Shown piece by piece: positions 36,933 through 49,761 of a DNA stretch of 64,000 nt. Positions within the stretch are counted from its first letter, which is position 1, and the number at the start of each line of letters is the position of its first letter. A program made the translations under genes and the position numbers. The notes beneath the pieces were generated by a model, which searched no databases, was not told the origin of the DNA, and was given only the letters and a program-made list of their open reading frames with translations. Source of the stretch: Phoebastria nigripes (taxonomy: Eukaryota; Chordata; Aves; Procellariiformes; Diomedeidae). The DNA is taken from the NCBI GenBank assembly GCA_035582835.1, contig JAYKAV010000004.1:179707-243706 (forward strand), in the 5' to 3' direction.

Positions 36933-39900
36933 AAAATTTGACCATCAGAGTATTTCAGAATAACCATTTGCTAGGGATTAGAATTTGCTATGGATTGCTA
37001 ATGATGAGACCTTAAAGAGCCAAGTTAGAAGCATAGTTTTCTTCTTCTTACCTGGTAACAAAGTGGTGTTTAAATAATGCAGTTTATCACCTTCTTCCAT
37101 ATTTCTGCTTGATCTTATTCTAACTGCTGAGTTGAATATCAGTTACAGAAACATGTATTCAGGGATATCTATGATGACTAAGATGACATTAGGAGCAGAG
37201 AAATGAGTCTCCACAGGTTAAACTAAACTGATACCTATAGTAAACCTAAAATATTATATTCATATGTGGGACATGATGAGAATGGTATAAATTCACACTG
37301 TGGATTATAAGAGAGTGGTTCTTAATAAATGTGAACAGTCAAATAAATATTGTACAGCCTGTTGTGCATAATTTGGAACGGATATTAGCTAAGATAAATT
37401 TCAAAAATTATAATTTCAAGAGTATTTCTAAGGAGAAAAGAAGGGCAGCAGGCTGGAATCTATGCACAGCAATCCGTGCAGGTTTCATTTGGCTTTTAGA
37501 GTTCCTAAGTGATTTCTTTGAAGCTGTCTGCCAAAACCTAGCCACTAGGGTGCAGATATGCAGCACAAACCACAGTGGGGAATACATGTAAACATGCCTC
37601 ACCACTTTAAAAGGCTTTTTTTTCTTTAAATGTTACTAACATTTTGACAGTATTTCAAACTCTGAAAGTATCTATTAGTTCTCAGAAACCAAACCCTTCA
37701 AGCTTTCATTCTGTAAGTTAATATTTGAATAGGTTTCTATTGTATTCTGTATTTGTTAACAAATATAGTTTCTAGATACATCTTATTAATGTAACGATAC
37801 TGAAAAGCTTTTAAAGCATCTGGACTTAAACCAAAGGCATGAAAGGTCAGGTGCACTGCATGTGACCTTGTAGTTAAAACTGTAGTGTTACAATTGTAGT
37901 GTTACAAAGTCGTGCTTCAAGCAGGACTGTTGTGTTTAACAGCATGAGGAAGAGGATGCTGTTGCAGCTTTACTGGTAAAAGCAGGGCTGAGGATTTGTA
38001 AAATGGTCATTGGAAGTAAGAACTGATAACTAGTGAACCTCCCACCTACAAGTACAATTTTGCTCTGAATCACTGTTTCATACTTACAACTTTTACTTTT
38101 TGCTCATTAACACTAAAACAAAAGCACTTTCTTTACTGTATTATTTTTAAGATGGGGACATTTTTATTTCTTGATAAAGAACCATTATTGGTGCTGCAGA
38201 AAATAAAATTAGACAGCCATTTTGTGCATTGACAAATTCACAAATAGCAAACATATATTTGTCATTTGTAATTTTATTAGAGATAATAAACAGAGTCATT
38301 GATGCCCAGCACTACTTTTTTTCTTGCAAGAAGGAGGGCAACATTTCTAGTATAAATGGTGCAATTGGCTTGCACTGTGGATGTGAAATAACATGTCTGG
38401 CCTTGAGATAAGAATACATATGTTCCTTGAATACTAATCCTTTCCATCAGACTAACGTTCTCTTTTGCAGTACATTATCCAAACTGTTCCATCTTCTTTT
38501 TCATCCTGCAGCACATCAGTTGCTATTTTAATGCATTGTTATTCCTTCTCTTTCAAACTGTTTTCATTTTTACAGACCACATTTGCTGCAGTGCTCTTTT
38601 CAGCTCCAGCTCATGCACACTGAATCCAGAAAGGTACATGCCTGCTGTTCCATAGACAGCCTGCCTTGATTGGACCTCTGGGTGCCATGCAGTCCTGCAT
38701 TTTCTCCTCATGTGCTTTCCAAGAGGCTTTCTGCCACCTTGTCCTGTTGTCTTTTTAATGACACACAGTATTTGAAGTGGGAAAAATAAGAATTTTATAA
38801 CTTTCCAAGACCCAGTAACACTGCACTTCAGCTGGCTAAAGAAATATCCCAAAAAGCCAAGGCATCCCTTTACAAACATTTTACCCCTGATGTCTTTTAG
38901 TCTTGCTGATTTGGGGACATAGCTTTTCTTAGTTTTCCTTCAGCATGTTTGCTATTTGCTGTTTATTTGCTCCTTGACTGATCTGCTTTGAAAACATACC
39001 TGTTCATTGCCCTTCCTGTGTCCTTGTGAACAGTCATCCAAAGTTTTTTTCAGACTTAGACCCAGCGGTGATGTCTGTCGATGTCTGGGTTTTTGTGGGT
39101 TTTCTTCCTTCTTCCTCTCTCTTTTCAGGGATTCTGTTCACTCCAAATCCTTCTGAAAAGTTGAAGGAACCCCTTTTCACATAGGTTTGGTCTTGGTGAC
39201 TATTTTTTGTTCTGAGCTGTTCATATTTGAGTAATATCCAGTAAGTTGAGCAGTATGGCCTTGGCAGTGTATAACTCACCCTATTTTTGCTGAGATCACT
39301 GTTATATCATATCCACACATTAACAAATTACTTGATTGTGCATATTTGGACTGTCAAAAACAACTTCCCAGCTGAAAATTTCTTTTCAAATAGCCAGACG
39401 TACAGCATAAGCATTGCATCATCCGGTGCCAAGAGAAAGATGTTTTGGTATCCAGATGAGAGAAATGTCTGTTAATGCCTATGCAATTGCTCAATAATGG
39501 AACTAATGGAGTGNTTAAGTGTTTAGGATGGGGCACTGCATTGTGCAATCTTTTAGTATTTGCTTTGATTGTATATCTGTGTTCCCCTGTAGTTGGAGAG
39601 AAAATTGGAATTTAAGATTTTCATCCCCACTGGTTCTCCCAGCCGAATCAGTGACATCTCAGTGATGTTGCAATTAGTCCAGTGTGAAGACATAGTCTAA
39701 ACTGAGTTAAAGCTACCCCCAAAAGTAAGTTATTGTAAATTTTCTGGAGGCAGTGAAACAATCTAAATTACAGTCTAGACCTATAACAGCAAAGTCTGGG
39801 AAAAGTCATGTAAAGGGTATACAAAAAATGTTGTAAAGTTTAAGCTGATCCTTAACTATTACAACATTGAAGAATACTTTGTAGAGAAGGTCACATTATT

Positions 39901-42900
39901 CTCTGCCTCCTGCAAGGCATCTCTCACTATATCAGGTCCTAAGACTGAATGGAAAATCAGGTTACTGCATTACGATAATGCCCATGTTCCTAATATGTAA
40001 ACACATTTTTTCCTGCCTCCTTTTTTGCTCTGATAAAAAGTGATGAGCAGTTGCTTTAAATGTCATAAATATGTTTGGAATTAACATCCGTTGAGATAAA
40101 AGACTTTGTTTTCATGATTATTTTTTTGATCTCCACAAATTAATGTAAAATCATTCGTTATTTGTAGCTCTTGTTTTCAACCTTTTCTTTACAGTGCTGA
40201 AGGTTAAAATAATAAATAATTTTGGGGTATCCAAATATAAAAATCAGGTAACAGCTTTTCTTGATTATTCAAGTCTTTGAGCTTTTCCGGTGGGGAGGTA
40301 TGCTTTCTTCTGGATGTAGTTCCCAGTGAACTGAATGTCAGCCATGGATGTATCAGGGAGATGTATCAGGGAGCAGCTGCAAAAAAAGACAAACCAACCA
40401 ACCAACCAACCAACCAACCAAAAAAGTTGGGGAAAGACATTAATGGAAAGATCTATTTCACCATGACTATCTAAATGCTTCTTCCCCACTAAACATGTCT
40501 GTGGTGGTTTGGTAATAAACCTGCTTAGTGCAGAATATGTTTCTAAGGGGAAAGTTATTGTGGAAGAGCTCATGTGCTTGACATTCAGCCCTTCCAATCT
40601 TCCTGTAACACCCTTGTGTGGCTACAGACTTTATCCATACAAATCCTGGGAATGTCTGTATGAGAAGCCAGTGTAAAAGAGTTACTCCTCTTTTATCCTT
40701 TTATCATCTTGAATGGGTCTATAGGAAAGATATAGACAGACTCAGCAACTATATTGGCATATGTAGAAATAATCTACATTTCTACACTTTTCTATATTTC
40801 AAATTTTCTACATTTTTCAAAAGTTGTAAAATAAAGATGGCTAATTTTATTGTGATATTTCAGTGTTCAACTTCCAATCCCCATAATGAATTTTCAAACA
40901 CGTAAAAGAAATTCGCCACCTCATGCCCATGAAACAAAACTAGTTGCAATTCAGTTTTGTGATAGAGGAAAGTTTTTACTTTATTTATTTTCCCTCACTG
41001 CACTTCAGTTTTTTTCCAGAGTTATAAATTGGGATAATCTCAGTAAATGATTTGGCACTGCTCTTTGATGTAAGTTTGTTTGCTTGCTTTGTTATAGATT
41101 CCTCTTAATCTCTCTGTCTCTCTCCCTATACATATACCTCCCTCCCCACTTTTTTTTTATAAATTGCATGGATGTTTGTTGTGAAATGCCTTGTGCAGTG
41201 GTATCTCTAGCGGAATGTGTGACTTTCTGTTTGCTTGGGTTATTTAGATTTGCATATTGTTCTTTCTTGATCCTAAGTTCATTTCAAATCCTTACTCTCC
41301 ATGATTATTCTCATGTTGTTTCTTTCACGTCTTTCTCTCTAATCATGTTCCAGTTAGATGTTACTGACTTACTTATTGACTTATTTCTTTATTTTCTAAA
41401 TTAGAATTTTTTCCCCTCTGTTTAGGATCTATGCCTATGCAGCCAGTTAAAAGCAGCCATAGCATACCTGATAAGGAAAAGGCAAATGCTTCTTTCGTGT
41501 GAATACTGAAAACAACAAAATCTATGTAAGGATTACTTCCACTTGGAGTAGATTTTAGCTGAGTGACCTTAGAGTGTAGAACTATTACAGCTTAAAGCAT
41601 TTGTTGGTATGTCTACAATGTCATGCCATGTTTCTTGGGAAGACACTCTAGTGTTTTTCAGCTTTGCTTAAGCAAAACATGATTCAAATTTTGTGATTTC
41701 AGTAGGATTATTTATGCTGTAGTTCAGTGGTCTCTTTCATGTATCAATACCATCAACAGAGATTTACACCTTTCTCTCTTTTATGCTACCTTTGTTGCTT
41801 GTGGCTCTGCTAAGAGAATTACCTTGCAGAATTGATTGGAGTTGAACCTTATCTTTTAAAAATAACCAAATCTCTAAATTCAACTTAAACTGATTTCCTG
41901 ATCTAGTTTATCCTTATTTAGTTGTCCAATTAATGCTTTTACTTGCACAAAAGAAGGCAACAATATAATAGTACAATAGTGAGGAAAAAAGGAGCAGAGG
42001 GAGGGTAAGTGCCCTTTTAAACATGTCAATGCCACATTTAAAGCCTTTCTGTATTATAGACATATTATCAGACAGACATTCCTGCTTCATGGTGCCCTGC
42101 CAGAGTTATTTGGATCCATGCACTGGCTATAACTACCATCAGGGATTTTAGTAGGTTGTCTTAATATAACTGAGTAACATAAAAGTTCACTGTTGTGATT
42201 CATATATTGAAAATTTGTTCCTGGATAGTCCTGTTCCAGAGTCTTTCTGTATACTTTTTTTACGTACTCCCAAATGGCAGGTTGTAAGTGCAAATTCGCT
42301 TAGCAAGCAGCTGAGATGGCTTGGAGAAGTTGTTTCGGTGTCTGATATGGAGTTATTTGTGTTGCATATACAAACTCTAGCAAAAGAGAAAATTTAAATG
42401 AGTTGCATTGTAGTCCCTCTATTTTAATGCAGTCTCGTATGCCACATACTGAATAATCATCATCAGAAGTTCTGATACCACAAAGTCAAAGAGTATATTG
42501 GTGTATATACATTGTCCTTACTTTTGGATTTTTCAAAGCTAAATATTTAATATTGTAATACACCGTTACAAGTGTTCGTTAGGGGTTCCAGTAAGAAAGG
42601 CACTCAGAGCCCTTAATGTATCAATTAAAATATCATTTGTTGGAGATAAAATGAGAAAGGAAAAGAGGATAGCATAGATAAACTTACGTCTCTTCAGATG
42701 CTGGGAAGCCTGAGTTGTGCAGCATCAGATGGACCTCCAATCAGGACATGACACACTGCACTGTGCAGATCCTGTCTCTGGAAATGTTCACCAGCATTGT
42801 AGTCTTGAGCGCTTTTACAGGATGTTCTTAGAAGTAAGCAACTCTATTAATCATTTCTACTGTCAAACAAATGGATGGTATCTGAAAACATGTTGCTTTA

Positions 42901-44136
42901 CTTCAAGATAAGATGCAACATGCAAGTAGCTTAATCACCAGGTGCTAAGCGGGAGCCACATCCAGGCTTCTCTGTTACAATCAATGCACTAAAGTTCATC
43001 CAGCAGCCAAGTGGTATGTGCAGCACAACACAGGCTGCACCTACTCAAGTCAACTGTAAGGTGCATCCTTAAATCCTCTATGTACAAGAGTCTTCCAGTT
43101 AGGACCACTACTAATATGTTCTGTTGACAGAGAATAAGTTATCCAAAGAAGGTGGAAATATATCAGTACAGCTCTCAGAGTGGATTGCCTTCTCAGTGCT
43201 AGCGAGTACTAGTTAGTGTTAAATGGTAATGAAGTAACAGATGTATAGTGCTAGGTTAGACCTCCTGGAAGNCCCTTAATCCTTTTCCTGTCTTAGCATC
43301 CATTGTAGGTTGCTCTGGAAAAATTCTTCAACTTTTTTCTTAGCAAATGCTAATTTGCCCATTAGTACAATATTTTAATGTACAAATACTGGGAAAGATT
43401 CTGGTTTACAAGCTAAAAAGAAAGAAATTGGGAAATGTGTAATGAATTGATAAAATACTCTGTAACTGTCGTCTCTGAGTCAAGTGGAACTCAGTCTGTA
43501 GCTCTAATGACCGATGTATCTGGCTTAACTAATCATCAACAAGAACATTATAATTTTTATTAATATCACTCCATAGTTTTTGTAAACTAGTTAACTCTCT
43601 AGACAAAGAGGTTTAAAATCAAAGGTTATTAGTTATAGCCCTTAATAGATTATTTCTTACATACATTGTCAGAAGCACTCAAGATCCACACATAAAATTA
43701 GAAAGCTTCACATTTATGTTGCCAAAGGACCATTTGAAGTTGAAGTCTAAAGAAATTTCAGGTGTTTTTCTTTGGATCACACTTGAGATGAGACCAGTAT
43801 AATTATCTGTATTATGTCACAGTATTACATTATATATCAGATCTAAGAAAATATTTTTTTAATTTTATTTTACCTTTAATTGATATTAAGCTCTGTATGA
43901 ATGTTTAGTGTTAAAGTTTTGCTACACAAAATATGTGTTCACTAAAAAAGGGGACTTTACTGAATTATCCAATTATCTTAAATATGAACACACTTATTCT
44001 AGTAGTAATTCCAACTGAATTTTGTGTTTACTTTGTATGCTAAAAGGAGAGGTAAGCATAGAAAGCATATTTACTGTGCTTTGTAAATAACTATAGACTT
44101 TAGACTACAAAAATATTTCAGCTGTAGAGTGACTTT
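36933..44136. other. Repeat-poor non-coding stretch
   Basis: About 7.2 kb with no recognised gene or transposon. Contains the (AACC)n microsatellite at 40391-40420. Also short local duplications, such as GTAGTGTTACAA twice near 37,880-37,905 and AGATGTATCAGGG twice near 40,350-40,372. Open frames up to 110 codons look random, and the 106-codon frame at 41,084 is a T-rich artefact. Confidence 0.5.
40391..40420. repeat. (AACC)n microsatellite
   Basis: About seven perfect units of AACC on +. Confidence 0.9.
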
Positions 44137-44232
44137 GGTTAAAAGCAACTTTTGGAGGGTGTCTGGTTTAAATCCCTGCTCAAAGCAGGGACAGCTTAGA
44201 CCAGGTTACTCAGAGTTCCTGCGTCTGGATAT
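44137..44232 (-). mobile_element. Ancient CR1 tail, 3' part
   Basis: Antisense CR1 3' UTR: the CCCTGCTCAAAGCAGGGA hairpin characteristic of several CR1 tails, followed by a CAGGTTACTCAGAG stretch matching the usual CAGGTTGCCCAGGA. Homology stops near 44232 and resumes at about 44526, so the element is split (see finding). The terminal octamer repeat is no longer recognisable. Strongly diverged. Confidence 0.7.
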
Positions 44233-44525
44233 TTGCAGTCCCTTACGCTGCTGCTTCTTTATCTTGCAACATTTTGTTACTTGCATGGCTCCTACATGCA
44301 ACTACACATCTCTGGTGGTCCCGCTGCCCACATACTTACGTAAAATGCTCATACATTTTGTCTGGCTACACCATCGCAGTGTTGCAGAACACTTACATAC
44401 TGCNGTTTAGTACATCTATATTTGGATTCAAGGCAAGCTAATATTAGCTATATCCTGATAAATACATTGATAATTTATAGGAGTTGTAAGCCTCTGCTTC
44501 GGCTAGAGGGCCTTGTTCAATAAAA
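44233..44525. other. About 295-bp segment splitting a CR1
   Basis: Lies between two collinear CR1 pieces and has no CR1 similarity. Contains several CpGs, one N and no open frame. I saw no clear terminal inverted repeats, poly(A) tail or flanking duplication, so the nature of the inserted sequence is unknown. Confidence 0.5.
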
Positions 44526-44655
44526 AATCAAGTATCTCCAAGGATGGAGTTTCCATAACCTCTCTGGAAAACCTGTGTCAGTGTTTGACCTCCCTCATGG
44601 TGAAAAAGTTTTTCCTAATACCTGTTCATTGCCTCTTGTGCCTTTACTCCAAAGG
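44526..44655 (-). mobile_element. Ancient CR1 tail, 5' part
   Basis: Continues the element at 44137-44232. It matches antisense CR1 coding/3' region, with blocks TATCTCCAAGGATGGAG, AACCTCTCTGG, CTCATGGTGAAAAAGTTTTTCCTAAT and GCCTCTTGTGCC. The 101-codon + frame over it is antisense and meaningless. Confidence 0.85.
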
Positions 44656-47199
44656 GTTGCTAAACTCCAAGATGAGTATAATCTTCTTGTATTCATATTT
44701 AAATAAAACCTGGAAAGAAAAAGAAAAAAATGTGGCCTGTGTTTATAAAGAAGGGACTCCACCTCTGGAATCACACTGTGATATCCGTTGTGTTGTATGC
44801 TTATTCATATGTTTATAAACAATCACAAAAAAAAGTGAACAGTTTCTGAATGGGTTACAGTTATTCAGGGAAGAACACAAAGATGCAGCAGGATACTGAG
44901 TGGATGGGGCATAGGATGCAGATGAAATCTAGTGTCAGTAAACACAAAGTAATGCTTGTGGACAAAACTACCCTATGAATTTGCTTTGATAGACTCCAAA
45001 TTAGCTATTACCACTCAGGAAAATGATCTCAGTTGGAGTTGATAAATTCTATGAAAACATAAGCTCAACATTCAGCTACCAGTAAGAAAAAAAACAAACA
45101 AACAAACAAATAAATAGAGAAGATAGGAGGGAAAGAATGGAACACAAAGTATAAACAGCAAAATGCCTCTCTGGAAGTCTATGCTGCACCTGTATCTTTG
45201 ATGTTGATGGCGCTGCAGTTTACCCTCCCCATTGGAAAAAAAAAATGGGCAGGGAAAGTAAAAAAGATAGAAGACAAATGTATAGAATGATTTCACTATT
45301 AATGGGATTAAGTAGACCATTATGTTAAATAGACAATAATACAAATCAATGGAGACTGTTGGTTACCAGTGCAGAAGACAGAGCAGTGAGAATGCTGTTA
45401 GGCTGAGAGCACAGTAACAGTCCCTAGCTGTGTGTATTGTGGGATTTTGCTTGTTTGATTTTGGTTTTCCTTCAGTTTCTGTGTATCTTGGCTAGTATCT
45501 TTTTCCTTTTTTCCCTTTGTTGATGAGAGCAAAGTTTATGAGAAAGAGCCAAAAGAAGGAAGAAATAGATGATGTGAGATGGGAAAGGGATTCACGTGGA
45601 TGGAGAGGAGGCTCATTTCTCGGCAGGGAAGAAGGGGAGATACTCCTTTGGCTGGTCTGCATAAGGTGGTAAGGTAAGCACGTGCTGTGTGTGCACAGGC
45701 TTAGTAAGATGGTAAGCACAGTCATATTGTAAGAGGGAAATTTTAAGCAGATGCAGATGGGGTACAGATGAGGAGGTAGCCAGCCTACAGTAGGCAGAGG
45801 TATAGATAGTAGCAAAGGTAGAAAAGACCCTGGTAAATCCTGAGGGAAACAGATGGACCAAGAAGGGGAAAACTCAGGAAGAATTCTGGAGTAAGAAGAA
45901 AAAAAGGGGAAAGTAGTCCGACACAATGTTAAAATATCTACCCATTGAATAGCTGGAGAGGAAAAGATGCCGAGTCAGCTTGGTAAATTGAGATGTGAGG
46001 TTGCAGACTAGCGAGAAAGAGTGTTAAGGATGCCATAGTAAGGAAGATGTTGATTCTTCCTCTTCCTCCCTTTATTCCTTCTCCTTCTTTTGCATATTTG
46101 ATAATAGCAGTGTTCACACAAGCAGCTGAAGGCTCAGTGGTTCATGTGGTGTTGATAGCAGAAGCAAGCTTTTTTCAGAGCCAGACTGCATAGTCCTTCC
46201 TGGACAGCCGGAAGGAATCTCACAAAGCACTTGGTCAGCTCTTCTCAGGAAAACAACAAGGCAGCTTTCTCCCATAGTGATCACTTTTGGTTAGGTAGAT
46301 AGACCTTCTGTTTAACCTCATACAACAATTTTATGTTGGTTAGCAAAGAGTTTGAAATGCAGCATGGAGTGCCTTCAGGACATTGACTAAACAGATTAAA
46401 CAAGGCAATTTCAGTGTTTGAACTAGTCTGGCAAAATCAATCTGATATAAATAAAAGACAAATGCTTTTCTAGACCTGCCTTTGGCCTTTATCTTCATCA
46501 TAGCTGGGGATCATCCTTAAAGTGAACTAAAACTATAATTCATGACAGTGGAAACTAAATTACCAATGTAATTTGAAAGTGGTTGCAAGTAACCCAGTAA
46601 ATGTTGAGACAAGTTTTCCAATCTGCACACAGTATTTAGGGATTATTATTTTCCTCTGTCGTGACAAGATGCAAGTTTTCCAGGTGTACTATCATGAATT
46701 ATTTTGTTATACAGAGAAAGAAGGATATCGGGAGTTGGTATTATTATTTCAGAGCATAATTGCAGCCTATGACATTGGGTATGCTTTATTTATTTATTAA
46801 GGCACGGCCTTCTAAAAAGTACGATTGATAAAGTAAAAAGACTCGATAGGGTAGAAGAATAGTGCAATCAGGTAAGAGGATAGTTTTGTACAAAAGAAAC
46901 TATTCTCCTGAGCTTAGACCCCCCTCCCTCAAAAAACAGTATTGAGCACTCAAACCACTCCCACCTCCTCCTCAAGAAAAGCAGTCAGCATTTTGCTCCA
47001 TATAATGCAAACGACTTCAAAAAATCTTTCCTTTCTTACTCCCTTTTTCTCAATACTGTCAATCAGAAAACGAAATACAACAGAATCACTTAAAAAAACC
47101 TATGGAGCTTAACCCTGATTTCACTTAACACTTATGTCAATGTAAAACTAATGTGATTTTGGTAGAGGGATTCTTGATACGCATTTGCTGAATAGTAGT
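44656..47199. other. Unique non-coding stretch, purine-rich in the middle
   Basis: Includes (AAAC)n at 45087-45116 and a purine-rich + strand from 45,500 to 46,050, which keeps a 144-codon minus frame open. That frame is Ser/Pro/Leu-rich because of base composition and is not convincing as a gene. Confidence 0.5.
45087..45116. repeat. (AAAC)n/(AAAT)n microsatellite
   Basis: Four to five AAAC units followed by AAAT units after a short A-run. Confidence 0.85.
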
Positions 47200-47329
47200 T
47201 GTCCTGGTTTAACCCTGGCAGCACCTGAACACCACGCAGCCGCTCGCTCACCCCCCCCCGCTCCGGTGGGATGGGGGAGAGAATCGGGAGGGCACGAGTA
47301 GGAAAACTCGCGGGTTGAGATAAAAACAG

Positions 47330-47335
47330 TTTAAT
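47330..47335 (-). terminator. LTR polyadenylation signal ATTAAA
   Basis: ATTAAA on the minus strand, about 130 bases before the LTR 3' end, followed by CTGTTTTTATCTCAACCC. The same ATTAAACTG is intact in the 49762 copy and mutated in the 22808 copy. Confidence 0.7.
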
Positions 47336-47500
47336 AATTGAAATAAAACAAAGTAGAAGAGTAATAATAACAGTGATAACAACAACAATAATGGAATATA
47401 CAAAGCAGGCGATGCACAATGCAACTGCTCACCACGGGCTGACCGACGCCCAGCCCGCCACGAGACGCGAGAGCCCGCCCCCTTCCTGGACCACGCCCCC

Positions 47501-47510
47501 TAAATATATA
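47501..47510 (-). promoter_or_regulatory. LTR TATA box
   Basis: TATATATTTA read on minus, just after ATGCTCAG. It lies about 165 bases upstream of the polyadenylation signal, as expected for an R region of this size. Confidence 0.65.
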
Positions 47511-47750
47511 CTGAGCATGATGTCACATGGTATGGAATATCCCATTGGCCAGCTGGATCAGCCGCCCCGGCTATGCTCTCCCCGCCAGTTTCCCACGCCA
47601 CCTGGCAGGGCACGGGAAGCTGAAAACTCCCCGGAGCAACAACGGAAACATCAATGGGCCATCAATGCTCCTATTATACCAAACCCAAAACACAGCACCC
47701 CCCGCAGCTACTGAGAAGAAAGTTAACTCTGTCCCAGCCAGAACCAGACA

Positions 47751-49761
47751 GTAGCACAAAACCTATAAAGTCTTACAGTAATTTCCAGCTTTTTAAAATT
47801 AAACTTCTCCCATTCAAAAGGGAAGGAAAAGTTGAGGGTAGACCTTATGTCAGAGCTTAGCGAAGTCTGAATTACTCCTTAAAATCACTCATGCTATTGA
47901 ATTACTGTTCAAACAATAACATTTTGACAATTGATGATTGCTATGATGGTCTTTTCACAGAGTAACCATTTTATTACATTCTAATAACTATGATGATTGA
48001 GGTTCTTAAAAATTAAAAGCAAAAAACCCTAAAAAAAAAAAAAAAATCATTTGAGTTCATTGAAATATATGAGATTAATGATAATTCAAAAGTATTTGAG
48101 TTTTCTCTCCTTTTAACAACTGTTCTGTAAGTCTAGGATACTTCATATAACCCTTAAAACTAACAATATGCATGAATTGTTCATAGATTATTTGGGATTG
48201 ATGTTCAGAAAATATTTAAACTCTAAAACTCAGTCAGTATGTTGTCAGAGAAAGAGGTGTTTGAAAACATGGTATTGTGATTGTTCTATTTTATTAGCTG
48301 TGAAAACACACTTCATGAATAATTCTCTTGGCTATTATTTGCCGTAGTTATATGTCAGAGTTTGGCTTTATAAAATAGATTATTTAAGAGGAGATTGTTA
48401 TTTCTTATAATAAAGGCAGTAAATAAATATAATTANTTCATAATTCTGTGTGTAACATGAAATTTAGCTGAGTAAAAAAGTTATGGATAGCCTTTTCTAG
48501 CTGTGGATCTATCTCCAGCAAGCTAAAAGTGTGTAATATCTTCTTTAGACCTGGTTTTGTATGGGTTTTCACATTCAAGCTGTTTGCCCGTAGTGCACAT
48601 GAAATGACAGGTATTTACTCCAAGACTGTGTGATGGAGGCAGGTCCTCTGTGTTTTTGTGTATGTATACATATAAAATACAGAAATATGCATGCATGTAT
48701 GTATATTTCATCTAGGAAGATCAAGCAAGCCAAAAATACTACAATGTTATGTTATTTGTGAGGCACAATTAGCAGTAAGAACTTGTGTTGGTTTAAGTTT
48801 AGTCTGTTTTGTAGTTTAATCTAGAGTTGACTTCCATATATATTCTTGCTCTCACTAAATATTTTGGTGTAGTGGTTTAGTATTTTCATCTGTAGGGCTG
48901 GGGATGGAGAACTGATAAATAGTGGTGCCAGGTGAGAAGGGAGAAAATGCTTCTCAGGACTTGGGTCTTGAATTGGACTTAGAGCAAGGGACTAGGACTT
49001 ACAATGACAGGAGGCTGAACAGATTGCTTTCTCTGGTCAGTAAATCTCAGTGAAACCTACTGGCAAAATACATACTTTGTTCCCCTTTAGTTGTGGTGCC
49101 TCTAGAAGACAGCAATCTATTGCTCCTGCAAATTACTGAGTTAGTGCGAGGTGAAGTTTGCCTAGGACTTCACTGACGATCTAGCAGGAGACACTGAAGT
49201 TTGCATGGCAGGTCTTCTGGGTTTGACTGATTCTTTTCTTCTCCATTTTTTTTTTTTTTAAATCCCAGAAAACATAGTGAAAAACAGTATGTGGTGGTGT
49301 ATTTAAGGTTCTGTCATAATATTAAAAAAAAAAGGAAGCCTAAATTAAGTTTGGAAAGGATTCATGATACTAGTATTTTTAAAAGTAATTTGTTATGTAA
49401 CACTTTTTTTTTTAAGACAGGGCTTTTTATATTGTTTAAAAAAGCATGATGAACTTTGCATTTCATTTAGTCTCCCTGGATACATTAGTTTATATATAGG
49501 TTTTAAAAAGAGGTTAAACTGAAACCTTCTTAAGTTAATAAACCTTCTTCAGTTAATAAAAATGTTATGAAAAAAGTGAGTATTTCAGCAAACATTTTTC
49601 TGTAATTTGGATGAGCTGAATTTTATAATTATGTGTTGTTCTAAAACAATTTATCTTTTCCCTTAATCTTATAATAAGGATCTCACTTTATAGTCTAATT
49701 GGCAAGAAAATTCACCTGAAAAATTGCAAGAGAATTTTCTATCAACTAAAAGAAAGGGTGG
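47751..49761. other. Unique spacer between two sister LTRs
   Basis: About 2 kb of AT-rich sequence. No retroviral gene lies between the two LTRs, and they have different flanks and ages, so they are not the two ends of one provirus. Contains A16 at 48031-48046 and T-runs at 49246-49259 and 49404-49413. An 18-bp tandem pair lies near 49,530-49,560 (CCTTCTTAAGTTAATAAA and CCTTCTTCAGTTAATAAA). Confidence 0.55.

Larger units (their letters stand above)
47200..47750 (-). mobile_element. ERVL-type solo LTR, youngest copy
   Basis: 551-bp LTR. + strand ends TGTCCTGGTTTAACCC and AGAACCAGACA. Flanking 5-mers GTAGT (47195-47199) and GTAGC (47751-47755) are a target duplication with one change. In minus orientation it has TATATATTTA at 47510-47501 and the polyadenylation signal ATTAAA at 47335-47330, in the order U3-TATA-polyA expected of an LTR. 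It retains many CpGs (for example in CCGCTCGCTC and CGAGACGCGAG), unlike its sister at 22808-23383, so it inserted more recently. No gag/pol/env is present. The overlapping + frames (113, 75 and 68 codons) are shadows. Confidence 0.92.

Noticed and set aside
41084..41404. 106-codon hydrophobic frame resembling a membrane protein
   Set aside because: It is made of T-rich codons across TCTCTC and poly(T) tracts; hydrophobicity follows from base composition.
44160..44185. tRNA-like B box (GGTTTAAATCC)
   Set aside because: The surrounding sequence is a CR1 3' UTR and no cloverleaf or A box fits.
45492..45926. 144-codon minus-strand open frame
   Set aside because: The + strand is purine-rich there, so the minus frame becomes Ser/Pro/Leu-rich and avoids stops. 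No domain or homology is evident.
47373..47714. 113-codon plus frame and neighbours
   Set aside because: They lie wholly inside an LTR, in CpG-rich non-coding sequence, antisense to its transcription direction.
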